Below are positions 34,483 through 42,833 of a stretch of 64,000 nucleotides of DNA, one piece after another. A model generated the notes under the pieces. That model was not told the DNA's origin. It made no database searches and worked only from the letters and a program-made list of their open reading frames with translations. The position numbers and the translations under genes were made by a program. The DNA comes from Acetobacterium wieringae. Its GTDB lineage: Bacteria; Bacillota; Clostridia; Eubacteriales; Eubacteriaceae. The DNA lies in NCBI RefSeq assembly GCF_001766835.1, contig NZ_LKEU01000027.1:186001-250000 (forward strand). Direction: 5' to 3'. Each line of letters starts with the position of its first letter. Within the stretch, counting starts at the first letter, position 1.

Positions 34483-35583
34483 ATGAGCACAAAGATATTG
34501 ATTGTGGATGATTCGACCACAGATCGGCTGATTATCAGTACCATGTTGGCGGATTATCAGACGTTGACAGCCTGTGATGGGTTGGAGGCCATGGAATTAA
34601 TTGCCAAAAACCCGGACATTGATTTGGTCATTCTTGATTTAAACATGCCCAGAATGAACGGATTTGAAGTGCTGGAGGCACTACAGAAGGATCCGGAATA
34701 TCGCAAACTTCGTACCATTATTCTGACTAATTATGATGAAATCGACAATGAGGTCAAAGGCCTGGAATTAGGAGCGGTGGATTATATCAGAAAACCGCTT
34801 AATCTTCAGTCGTTGCTGATTCGGATTAACATCCATATCAAATTAAAGCGGATCCAGAAAATGATCGAACAGGATAATGAACGGCTGGATGCCATGGTGT
34901 TAAAGAAAACCAGAGAGGTGGCCGCCACCCGGGACATCACCATCCAGGCGTTAGTCGGGCTGTTGGAAGTCCGCAATGTTGAATCGTCCAAACATACCAT
35001 CCGTACCCAATTAATTATGAAAATTCTTTGTGACCATTTAAGTGAAAAACCCAAATACCAGGATATCCTCAGTGAAAACTACGTCAAGGAACTGGTGACC
35101 ACCACCCCGCTTCACGATATCGGCAAGGTCGGCATTCCTGATAATATTTTATTAAAACCGGGAAGACTTACCGAGGATGAATTTACAATCATGAAAAAAC
35201 ATGTGGATTACGGGGTCAATGCCCTGCAAAATGAAATTTACTGCGATGAGGATGTCCCCAGCTTTATCAAAACGGCCATGGAAATTGTCGGGGCCCATCA
35301 TGAAAAATATGATGGCAGTGGATATCCCCGGGGATTAGCGGGAGCAGAGATACCGCTGCCGGGACGTCTGATGGCGATTATCGACGTCTATGATGCGCTG
35401 ACCAGCAAACGGGTTTATAAGCCAGCTTATGATTATGACTATAGCATCAATCTGATCCGGAGTGAAAGCGGCAAACATTTTGATCCAGAGATTGTGATGG
35501 GATTTTTGGAAATCCAGGAAAAAGTCATTGAGATTTCCCGTAAATTCATTCAGGACACCGATAATTCTGAGGTCTGGTCATGA
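34483..35583 (+). CDS. Response regulator with HD-GYP domain
   Basis: A 366-aa protein. The receiver domain (1-120) has the phospho-acceptor Asp52 in ILDLNMP and a conserved Lys in YIRKP. A short coiled linker (about 125-150) leads to an HD-GYP domain with His211-Asp212 (HDIGKVG) and HHEKYDGSGYP (from His272). It probably hydrolyses c-di-GMP in response to phosphorylation. Its stop overlaps the start of the hybrid kinase by 4 bp (ATGA), so the two form a matched two-component pair. Confidence 0.93.
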   Translation: MSTKILIVDDSTTDRLIISTMLADYQTLTACDGLEAMELIAKNPDIDLVILDLNMPRMNGFEVLEALQKDPEYRKLRTIILTNYDEIDNEVKGLELGAVDYIRKPLNLQSLLIRINIHIKLKRIQKMIEQDNERLDAMVLKKTREVAATRDITIQALVGLLEVRNVESSKHTIRTQLIMKILCDHLSEKPKYQDILSENYVKELVTTTPLHDIGKVGIPDNILLKPGRLTEDEFTIMKKHVDYGVNALQNEIYCDEDVPSFIKTAMEIVGAHHEKYDGSGYPRGLAGAEIPLPGRLMAIIDVYDALTSKRVYKPAYDYDYSINLIRSESGKHFDPEIVMGFLEIQEKVIEISRKFIQDTDNSEVWS

Positions 35584-38492
35584 AGCTCTTGGCCAGGGTA
35601 ATGGTGATACTGATCATTATTCTGGGCTGGCCCTCTTTTTGTTATGCCCGAGATGACACCATTAGCTGGACCCCTGAAGAACTGGCGTTTATGGAAGAGC
35701 ATCCGGTGATCCGGCTGGGGGTCGACCCCAAGTTTGTGCCCTTTGAGTTTTTTGATAAAGATGGCACCTATCAGGGTATTACCTCGGACTATCTGGAAAT
35801 AATCAGTGAAAAAACCGGTTTGGAGATGGTGGTTACCCCCGGGTTGACCTGGACTGAAGCTTATGAAAAAGCCCTTCATGGCGAGGTCGATATGCTCCCG
35901 GCGGTTTCAAAAACACCGGCCCGGGAACAATATTTTTTATTTTCAGAACCCTACTATTATTTTAAGCGGGTCATTGTGGTGCGGGATTCCACCCAGGGAA
36001 TCAGCAGCCTTGAAGATCTGTTCGGTCAAACCGTGGCGGTTCAAAAAAACAGTTCCCATCACAGCTATCTGGCAGACTATCCGCAGCTTAACCTGAGTTT
36101 GTACGACTCGGTCGAAGCCGCCTTAACGGCCGTTGCCGATGGCAGTGAAACAGCTTTTGTGGGAAATCTGGCGACCACCAATTATCTGATCAATTCAACG
36201 GGTCTGACTAATCTGAAGTATGTCGCCTTCGAAGCCGAAAAACAGCAGGGCCTATATTTTGCGGTACGCAACGATTGGCCGGTTTTGATTGGCATCATTG
36301 ATAAAACCCTGGCGACCATCACCCCGGAAGAGCGGATTGCGATTAACAGCAAGTGGGTTGGGGCCGATGTGGAACCGGATTATGGTCCGGTTTATCAGGT
36401 AGTCATGATGGTCAGTGGGGTCATTATTCTGATCTGGCTGGTGTCGATTTATTGGATTTTACGGCTCCGTCGGGAAATTGACACGCGGAAGAAAATTCAG
36501 TGTGATCTGGAAATTGCCCGCCAGGAAGCCGAGGCCGCCAACACGATAAAATCCAGTTTTCTGGCCCGAATGTCCCATGAAATCCGGACGCCCCTAAATG
36601 CGATTACCGGGATGGCCTATCTGGTTAAAAAAACCCAGGTAACTCTGACCCAGAAGATGTATCTGGATCGGATCACTCAGTCGGCGAATACGATGCTGAG
36701 TATTATTAACGATATTCTTGATTTTTCTAAGATTGAAGCCGGAAAAATCGAGCTGGAGCGGGTTTCTTTTAATCTGGATCAGGTGATTCAGGATGTGATT
36801 AACATCGTATCCTATAAAATCGAAGAACAGCGGATCGGTTTTAAACTGACCAAGGATCCCAAAATTCCCAACTGTTATTTCGGTGATGCCAAACGGATTG
36901 AGCAGATTTTATTGAACCTGATTAATAATGCCACCAAATTTACCAACACCGGAGAAGTCTCCCTTGATATCCGTCTGGTGGCCAGGGAATCCAATTACTA
37001 TCATCTGGCCTTTACCGTCCGGGATACCGGCATCGGGATGACCGACGAGCAGATAAAAAATCTGTTCGAACCCTTTGCTCAGGGCGATGCCAGCATTAAC
37101 CGCCGTTTTGGGGGGACCGGGCTGGGGCTTTCGATTGTAAAAAGTCTGGTGGATATGATGAAGGGCGAGATTGAAGTTTACAGCACTGCAGGTGAAGGAT
37201 CAACCTTTATTGTCGAATTGTCTCTGGAAAAAGATCAGCAGAGCGAACAGGAATATCAGCAGCAGGTTTCGTCACTTTATTTCAATGATATAAAGACCCT
37301 GGTACTGGAAAAAACCGGGTCAAATATGAATATAATTGACAGTTATCTCGGGGCTTTTGGAATGCATTGCGAGCTGACCACCTCGTCGGTCAGTGCCATC
37401 AGCATGCTGGAACTGGAAAATGGCAAATTTACGGAGCCCTTTGATCTGCTGATTCTGGATTACGATACGCCAAGTGGTGGGGGCTTTAAATTTGTTGAAA
37501 TGATCCAGGAAAACAAGAAAATCCTGAAAAAGCCCAAGGTTATTATGCTATTGCCGATGATGCGGGAAGACTTGTTTGACCAACTCGATACCCAGGGGGT
37601 TGACATTGGCATTGGCAAACCGATCATCCCCTCAGTTTTATATAATGGGATTTTGGAGATTTTTAGAACCAAAGCAATTGTCGCCAATCAGGAGTTTAAA
37701 CAGGAAACCTTTAATAAGGATATCCTGGATAATAACTATGGTATCCTGGTGGTGGAAGACAACAAAACCAATCAGCTGATTGCCAAATCACTGTTGGAAC
37801 CAGTCGGTTTCCGGGTTTGGCTGGGTAATGACGGACAGGAAGGGGTAGAGCTCTTTAAGGCGCACCGCAGTGATATTGATTTAATCCTGATGGATTTGCA
37901 CATGCCAGTACTTAATGGTTATGAAGCGTCGGAGCAAATCAGAACGCTCTCGGCGGATATTCCAATTGTCGCCATGACCGCTGATGTGATTGAGGGGGTA
38001 AAGGAAAAGTGCGAATCATGCGGGATTCATCACTACATCAGCAAGCCCTTTGATCCCGAACAATTTGTGGAAACCATCAGCAAAATTATCAGCGTCGAAA
38101 CAGCTACTTCAAAAGAGTCCAAGCACCCGGACAGTGATCAGAACAAGGAAAGGGCAGATGGGGTTGCGGTTCTTGATCGGGCAGAGGGGCTCCGTTATAT
38201 GGGGAACAATCAGGCGCTCTATCAGGAGGTACTGGCAGCCTATTTCACTGAAAATCAGGAAGTGGTTGAAAAACTGGCGCTCGCTATCAAAAACCGGCGC
38301 TATCAGGAAGCCGCCCAAATGGTTCATAAGGTTAAAAGCAGTTCTGGCAGTATCGGCGCCAGGAAACTTTTTGAAGTGGCCAAGGCCTTGCAAAAAGCTC
38401 TGGAAAGCTGTGATGAAAGGGAAATAGCCAGTCTTCATCCGGCATTTTCGCAGGCCATGAAACAATTGCTGACGATGATAAAAAGCGATTAA
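35580..38492 (+). CDS. Hybrid sensor histidine kinase with periplasmic-binding-like sensor and HPt domain
   Basis: A 970-aa BvgS-like phosphorelay protein. In order: signal/anchor segment; extracellular SBP_bac_3-type solute-binding domain (about 40-260); membrane segment (about 275-297); HisKA with phospho-acceptor His333 (SHEIRTPLN); HATPase with DTGIGM and GGTGLGLS; a degenerate receiver (about 570-690, DYDTPSGG); an intact receiver with Asp772; and a C-terminal HPt with His916 (HKVKSSSG). It likely senses a small solute such as an amino acid and passes phosphate through its own relay to the adjacent HD-GYP regulator. Genes overlap by 4 bp. Confidence 0.93.
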   Translation: MKLLARVMVILIIILGWPSFCYARDDTISWTPEELAFMEEHPVIRLGVDPKFVPFEFFDKDGTYQGITSDYLEIISEKTGLEMVVTPGLTWTEAYEKALHGEVDMLPAVSKTPAREQYFLFSEPYYYFKRVIVVRDSTQGISSLEDLFGQTVAVQKNSSHHSYLADYPQLNLSLYDSVEAALTAVADGSETAFVGNLATTNYLINSTGLTNLKYVAFEAEKQQGLYFAVRNDWPVLIGIIDKTLATITPEERIAINSKWVGADVEPDYGPVYQVVMMVSGVIILIWLVSIYWILRLRREIDTRKKIQCDLEIARQEAEAANTIKSSFLARMSHEIRTPLNAITGMAYLVKKTQVTLTQKMYLDRITQSANTMLSIINDILDFSKIEAGKIELERVSFNLDQVIQDVINIVSYKIEEQRIGFKLTKDPKIPNCYFGDAKRIEQILLNLINNATKFTNTGEVSLDIRLVARESNYYHLAFTVRDTGIGMTDEQIKNLFEPFAQGDASINRRFGGTGLGLSIVKSLVDMMKGEIEVYSTAGEGSTFIVELSLEKDQQSEQEYQQQVSSLYFNDIKTLVLEKTGSNMNIIDSYLGAFGMHCELTTSSVSAISMLELENGKFTEPFDLLILDYDTPSGGGFKFVEMIQENKKILKKPKVIMLLPMMREDLFDQLDTQGVDIGIGKPIIPSVLYNGILEIFRTKAIVANQEFKQETFNKDILDNNYGILVVEDNKTNQLIAKSLLEPVGFRVWLGNDGQEGVELFKAHRSDIDLILMDLHMPVLNGYEASEQIRTLSADIPIVAMTADVIEGVKEKCESCGIHHYISKPFDPEQFVETISKIISVETATSKESKHPDSDQNKERADGVAVLDRAEGLRYMGNNQALYQEVLAAYFTENQEVVEKLALAIKNRRYQEAAQMVHKVKSSSGSIGARKLFEVAKALQKALESCDEREIASLHPAFSQAMKQLLTMIKSD

Positions 38493-38590
38493 GAGCAATG
38501 CGGGTGGATAAGTTAACAGCGGGTACCATAAGGGATATAGATAAACAAATTCTTCCAATTCACACCGGGATTTTGTAGCAAAAACCAATA

Positions 38591-38612
38591 GTTGTGCTAT
38601 AATAATCACAAC
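38591..38612. promoter_or_regulatory. Operator-like inverted repeat over the MFS gene -10 element
   Basis: GTTGTG (38591-38596) and CACAAC (38607-38612) flank a 10-bp centre. TATAAT lies at 38598-38603, inside the repeat. A repressor bound here would block transcription of the MFS gene. Confidence 0.55.
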
Positions 38613-38636
38613 GTAAGTATGATGAGGAGGGTAACA

Positions 38637-39977
38637 ATGTTAAATATTGCTTCGCGGATTGATCAGCTGCCGATGACATCAATGTTGAAAAAGGTTCTTT
38701 TGTTAACCGGGATCGGCTGGATGTTTGATGCGATGGATCAGGGGATGGTTTCCGGTGTGATGGCAGCCATCGGTAAAGAATGGGCGTTAGATCCCAGTCA
38801 GCTCGGGTTGCTGGGCAGCATCGGAATGCTGGGGATGGCCTTGGGTGCCGGTTTGTCCGGGATGGCCGCTGATAAGTGGGGCCGCCGAACGGTGATTATG
38901 TGGACCCTGATTATTTATGGGGTCTCCAGTGCGCTGTCCGGTTTTGCCGTCAATTTTACGATGCTATTGGTACTGCGGTTTTGTACCGGTTTTGGACTGG
39001 GTGGGGAGTTGCCAGCGGCATCAACCCTGGTCAGTGAGTTTTCGCCGACCCGGATGCGGGGCAGAAATGTAATTATTCTGGAGAGCTTCTGGGCCTGGGG
39101 ATGGCTGATTGCCGCCTTTGTGGCTTACTTGTTTATTCCCGTCTATGGCTGGCGGATGGCCTTTTTAGTGGGTGGTATTCCAGCCCTGTTTGCAGCTTTC
39201 TTTCGGATGGCCGTGCCGGAATCGCCCCGGTATCTGGAATCAGTGGGAAAAACCGCTGAAGCCGAAGCATTGCTGGTAACCATGGAAAAACAGGCCAATA
39301 TTACCAGTCAGGTTGAGTCTACTGAAGTTGATAAACTTAGTCATATCAAGGCATCATTTTTAGATTTATGGTCCAAGCCCTATATAAAATCTACCATTGT
39401 ATTATGGGTGATCTGGTTTGGGATCAATTTTGGTTACTATGGTTTTGTTTTGTGGACGCCGTCACTATTGGTGGCAAAAGGCTTCACCCTGACAAAAAGT
39501 TTTGAATTTACCCTGATCATGTGTCTGGCCCAGTTGCCGGGATATTTCAGTGCGGCGTATCTGATTGAGAAAGTTGGCCGAAAAAAAGTGCTGGCCATTT
39601 ATTTTGCCGGAACGGCACTGGCGGCCTGGCTATTTGGCCATGCTGGCAGTGTGGAACAGATTCTGATCTATGGTTCAATGCTTTATTTTTTCAGTCTGGG
39701 TGCCTGGGGCTGTGTTTATGCCTATACGCCAGAAGTTTATCCGACCTTTTTCAGAGCGACCGGTTCTGGCTGGGCCGCCGCATTTGGACGGATTGGCGCT
39801 TTTTCGGCTCCCTTTATTGTGCCGGTAATCTATAATTACTATGGCACCGAAATCGGCTATACCAATGTATTTATTACTCTGACCCTCGTATTTGCAGTGG
39901 TGGCCATTGTGGTAGCGGTGTTTGGTAAGGAAACGATGGGGAAAAGCCTGGAAGAAATCAACAAAGCAACCGTTTGA
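38637..39977 (+). CDS. MFS transporter, sugar-porter / aromatic-acid-symporter-like
   Basis: A 446-aa protein with about 12 membrane segments. The ATG at 38637 follows GAGGAGGG. The loop 2-3 motif DKWGRRTV and the segment 4 region RFCTGFGLGGELP are typical of the MFS, and a second-half motif EKVGRKKV is present. An acidic D-A-M-D-Q in segment 1 resembles metabolite:H+ symporters (aromatic acids, nicotinate and similar). Substrate unknown. It is monocistronic, with an operator-like repeat at its promoter and a strong terminator behind. Confidence 0.9.
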   Translation: MLNIASRIDQLPMTSMLKKVLLLTGIGWMFDAMDQGMVSGVMAAIGKEWALDPSQLGLLGSIGMLGMALGAGLSGMAADKWGRRTVIMWTLIIYGVSSALSGFAVNFTMLLVLRFCTGFGLGGELPAASTLVSEFSPTRMRGRNVIILESFWAWGWLIAAFVAYLFIPVYGWRMAFLVGGIPALFAAFFRMAVPESPRYLESVGKTAEAEALLVTMEKQANITSQVESTEVDKLSHIKASFLDLWSKPYIKSTIVLWVIWFGINFGYYGFVLWTPSLLVAKGFTLTKSFEFTLIMCLAQLPGYFSAAYLIEKVGRKKVLAIYFAGTALAAWLFGHAGSVEQILIYGSMLYFFSLGAWGCVYAYTPEVYPTFFRATGSGWAAAFGRIGAFSAPFIVPVIYNYYGTEIGYTNVFITLTLVFAVVAIVVAVFGKETMGKSLEEINKATV

Positions 39978-40004
39978 ATTTAAGGCATCATAAAATAAGT
40001 GAAA

Positions 40005-40050
40005 AAACAAACAGCCTCTTGTCGATTAAAAGACAACAGGCTGTTTGTTT
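40005..40050. terminator. Strong terminator between convergent genes
   Basis: A long stem (40005-40023 with 40032-40050, one mismatch) flanked by A and T runs. It can serve both the MFS gene and the leftward FMN-binding gene. Confidence 0.85.
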
Positions 40051-40088
40051 CTTTAGAACGTTTATAAAATCAGACAACTTTAACGGCA

Positions 40089-40475
40089 TCACTGGGATAA
40101 GGCATTCTCAATCGACTTGAGATAGGCTTTGCTGGACACCGTGGCACTGCTGATGGTGTCGACGGTGGTGTTCTGTTTTTCGATCACCGCATGAATAAGG
40201 GCATCAGTCACCTCGGGCTTTTCCATGGTGACGGTTTTGACCACCGCAATGTTTGAAATCTGGTGATCAGCCACGCTGACGGCGACCTCATTGCTCCAGC
40301 GCCCGGCCGTATAAACACCGGTATAGGTGCCGTCTTCAATTCCTTTCAGATCGACGGGGTTAATCGCCAGATTTTCGCCGGCTTCCAGGCCGTTGGTGAT
40401 GTAAAAAACGCCACCGGCGCCGACCAGTACCAATACCCCCAGAATACTGAGAAGAATAATTATTGCTTTTTTCAT
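40089..40475 (-). CDS. Small membrane-anchored FMN-binding domain protein
   Basis: A 128-aa protein with an N-terminal membrane segment (about 3-28) and an FMN_bind domain like that in RnfG and NqrC. The site for covalent FMN is DTISSATVSS near residue 110. It likely carries flavin on the outer face of the membrane and passes electrons to or from an unknown partner. It lies 15 bp downstream of a MarR-family gene on the same strand, so it is probably controlled by that repressor. Confidence 0.87.
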   Translation of the reverse strand: MKKAIIILLSILGVLVLVGAGGVFYITNGLEAGENLAINPVDLKGIEDGTYTGVYTAGRWSNEVAVSVADHQISNIAVVKTVTMEKPEVTDALIHAVIEKQNTTVDTISSATVSSKAYLKSIENALSQ

Positions 40476-40490
40476 CTGCTTTTCCTCCTG

Positions 40491-40955
40491 TTATTTTGAT
40501 TCCTGGTCCATTTTTTCCAGGTTGGCCAGCAATTTTTCAATAACCGTCCGGGTCATTGCCAGTTCTTCGTCAGATATACCATCAAATAATTTTTCGGTAA
40601 AGATTTCTGATTTCTGCTGACTTTCTGTGCCAAACGAATCAACCGCATCGGTTAGCTTAATCCGGGTGATCCGGGCGTCATGGGGATCTTTTTCCATCAC
40701 AACAAAGCCTTTTTGTTCCAGTTTAAGCGCCACCTGTTTGACATTCTGATGGGAACTGCCCATGCTTTTTGCTACTTCCTTAAGGGTTGGGTCGTGATCA
40801 AAAATATTCTGCACCACAATGGTCAGCAGCCATTGCTTGGTTGTCAAGTTGTATTCTTTCAGTTCCCGTTCCAACAGGGTGTCCATCTGGTTGGCGACGA
40901 CTTGGACACCGCCAAAGATGAATTTTTGATCGGGCATTGAATCCATATTGTCCAA
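40491..40955 (-). CDS. MarR-family transcriptional regulator
   Basis: About 154 aa. A TTG at 40955 is chosen because GGAGGT (40963-40968) lies 7 bp upstream; an ATG at 40946 would leave 15-16 bp. The winged helix-turn-helix (TLKEVAKSMGSSHQNVKQVALKLEQKGFV) and the flanking dimerisation helices are typical. A 34-bp palindrome lies just upstream of the binding site, so autoregulation is very likely. It forms an operon with the FMN-binding protein. The single-Cys or oxidant-sensing type cannot be judged. Confidence 0.88.
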   Translation of the reverse strand: MDNMDSMPDQKFIFGGVQVVANQMDTLLERELKEYNLTTKQWLLTIVVQNIFDHDPTLKEVAKSMGSSHQNVKQVALKLEQKGFVVMEKDPHDARITRIKLTDAVDSFGTESQQKSEIFTEKLFDGISDEELAMTRTVIEKLLANLEKMDQESK

Positions 40956-40970
40956 AATATAACCTCCACT

Positions 40971-41016
40971 TATCAATTAAGGTAATACATTACCTTAATT
41001 GATAATACATTACCTT
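40971..41016. promoter_or_regulatory. 34-bp palindromic MarR operator with an extra half-site
   Basis: Arms of 16 bp (40971-40986 and 40989-41004) are exact inverted repeats around AC. The core is GGTAAT-AC-ATTACC. A third copy of the half-site, AATACATTACCTT, follows at 41004-41016. It sits directly before the marR ribosome binding site. Confidence 0.8.
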
Positions 41017-41166
41017 TTTTTATCTGTCAATACTTTTTAGAAAAATTAATCTGTTTCTGAAAAAAGTTAAGGGGTATCTGTATTTGAAAGGGTTTGCAGA
41101 AATTTAAGCGGCAGAAAATTTCAAATGTGTGTTATTATAGACAGGCATCAGAAAGAGGAGAAGGTT

Positions 41167-42495
41167 ATGCCAAAAGTAGGAATGCGAATTTTTAAAACAT
41201 TTATAGCGGTTTATCTCTGCTTCTTAATCTATTTATTAAGAGGCGAGCAAGGCTCCCCCTTCTATTCGGCGATTGCGGCGATTTTATGCATGCAGCCCTA
41301 TGTTTCCAATAGCTTTAAGGTAGCCATGAATCGAACCCTGGGTACCTTTATCGGTGGGGCGATGGGGTTGGGATTGCTTATTTTTGAGCGGAGCTTCATC
41401 CCGGTGGATATGCCGATGCTGCAATATCTGGTGGTATCCTTGTGCGTTATCCCGCTCATTTATTTTACAGTCGCCATCAAAAAACCAACGGCATCTTATA
41501 TTACCTGTGTGGTTTTTTTAAGCATTACAGTGACCCATGGGGCCGATGTGAATCCGCTGATCTTTACCATTGACCGGATCGTGGACACCCTTATCGGAAT
41601 CTTTGTGTCATTGGGAGTCAATGCTTTTCACTTGCCCCGGCGCAGAAACAGAAAAACGCTCTTTGTCACCAATCTGGATGGTTCCTTGTTGAATTCCCAG
41701 GTTGAAATCAGCAGTTACTCCAGAATAAAACTAAACACCATGATCCGCCAGGGCGCTTTGATTACCATTGCCACGACCAGAAGTGCCGAAACCCTGCTGC
41801 CCCTGCTGGAAGGCGTAGAAATAAAGGTTCCCGTTATCATGATGAATGGGGCGGTTTGGTATGATCTGCAAAAACGAAGTTATTTAAGCTGCAAGAAAAT
41901 GAATCCGGAAGTGGCCAAGCAACTGATTGATGTTTTTGAAAAACGGGAGCTGAATTGTTTTACCCACACCATCATCAATGATGTTCTCCATGTTTATTAC
42001 ACCAGGCTTATTAATCCGGTGGAGGAAAAAATCTATCATTCCAAAAAGCGACTCCCGGAACAGAGCTATGTGTGCGGCGAGGTGCCAAATGATCAAAGCG
42101 TTTTATCGATTATGGCAGTGGATCAGAAGGCGACGATCGTCCAGGTTAAAGCGGCCATCATGAAGCTGGAAATTGCGTCAGCGGTTAATGTTGAGTGCTA
42201 TCCGGATGATCAACATCCGGGCTATTACTTTCTCGAAATAACCAGCCGGGAAGCCTCGGTGAAAAATGCCATCATGGATATGAAAGCCCGATATGCTACC
42301 GATAAAGTGATTGCGTTTGGCAATGACATCAGGAATGCAGCGATGCTGGAAGCCGCCGATTTTGCTTATGTGGTTGAAAATGCATCCATCGAACTAAAAG
42401 AAATGGGCTGGCCGCAGATAGGAGCGAATGACGATGATGCAGTGGTCAAGACCATCAGTCGCCATTTTTATGCCAAACCGGGGAGCTTTAAATAA
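41167..42495 (+). CDS. FUSC-like membrane domain fused to a catalytically degenerate HAD domain
   Basis: A 442-aa protein. The ATG at 41167 follows GAGGAGAAGG. Residues 1-155 form several membrane segments like the aromatic acid exporter/FUSC families. Residues 163-435 form a Cof-type HAD phosphatase fold. The HAD nucleophile position is Asn169 (N-L-D-G-S instead of D-x-D-G-T), and motif IV reads G-N-D-I-R-N in place of G-D-x-x-N-D. Phosphatase activity is therefore unlikely; the domain may sense a phosphorylated ligand and gate the membrane part. Not part of an obvious operon. Confidence 0.82.
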   Translation: MPKVGMRIFKTFIAVYLCFLIYLLRGEQGSPFYSAIAAILCMQPYVSNSFKVAMNRTLGTFIGGAMGLGLLIFERSFIPVDMPMLQYLVVSLCVIPLIYFTVAIKKPTASYITCVVFLSITVTHGADVNPLIFTIDRIVDTLIGIFVSLGVNAFHLPRRRNRKTLFVTNLDGSLLNSQVEISSYSRIKLNTMIRQGALITIATTRSAETLLPLLEGVEIKVPVIMMNGAVWYDLQKRSYLSCKKMNPEVAKQLIDVFEKRELNCFTHTIINDVLHVYYTRLINPVEEKIYHSKKRLPEQSYVCGEVPNDQSVLSIMAVDQKATIVQVKAAIMKLEIASAVNVECYPDDQHPGYYFLEITSREASVKNAIMDMKARYATDKVIAFGNDIRNAAMLEAADFAYVVENASIELKEMGWPQIGANDDDAVVKTISRHFYAKPGSFK

Positions 42496-42523
42496 TGATA
42501 ACCGTTTGCAGGTGACAAGGGGT

Positions 42524-42552
42524 TTGACACCACATCTTGTATATGATAAAAT
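42524..42552 (+). promoter_or_regulatory. Promoter of the nrdDG riboswitch operon
   Basis: TTGACA (42524-42529) and TAAAAT (42547-42552) with a 17-bp spacer, about 20 bp before the riboswitch. Confidence 0.75.
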
Positions 42553-42572
42553 TAAAACAACCAAATATGAAG

Positions 42573-42696
42573 ATAACGGTGCTGTGCCAACCGGTGCAGC
42601 ATGGGGGAAGCCGGTGCAAATCCGGCACGGTCCCGCCGCTGTAAGGGGGAGATTTTTTTAAAAAGATCAAGCCTAAGTCAGATTACCCACCGTTAT
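42573..42696 (+). ncRNA. Cobalamin (adenosylcobalamin) riboswitch
   Basis: The outer stem pairs ATAACGGTG (42573-42581) with CACCGTTAT (42688-42696). Diagnostic B12-box elements are GCCGGTGCAAATCCGGCAC, CCCGCCGCTGTAA and AAGTCAGATTACCC. It lies between the promoter and a terminator before nrdD. Cobalamin binding should favour termination and lower the B12-independent ribonucleotide reductase. Confidence 0.95.
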
Positions 42697-42750
42697 TTGT
42701 CACACCAGACTCTACGCGTGATAGAGGGTGTTTGAGCCAAGCAATCTTAG

Positions 42751-42782
42751 ACCTCTTGACCCACGCCGTCGAGAGGTTTTTC
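42751..42782 (+). terminator. Expression-platform terminator of the cobalamin riboswitch
   Basis: A 9-bp stem with one G-U pair (42751-42759 with 42769-42777) followed by a T run. A second hairpin (CACACC...CTCTA with TAGAG...GGTGTTTG, about 42701-42734) lies between it and the aptamer and may act in switching. Confidence 0.75.
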
Positions 42783-42833
42783 AATGCCCGAAACAACAAA
42801 AAGACTCGCAGGAAAGTAGGAAAACAAACCAGG

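Noticed and set aside
42732..42833. Longer NrdD start
   Set aside because: The extension runs through the terminator hairpin of the cobalamin riboswitch and precedes the ATP-cone domain, so it cannot be coding in the regulated mRNA.
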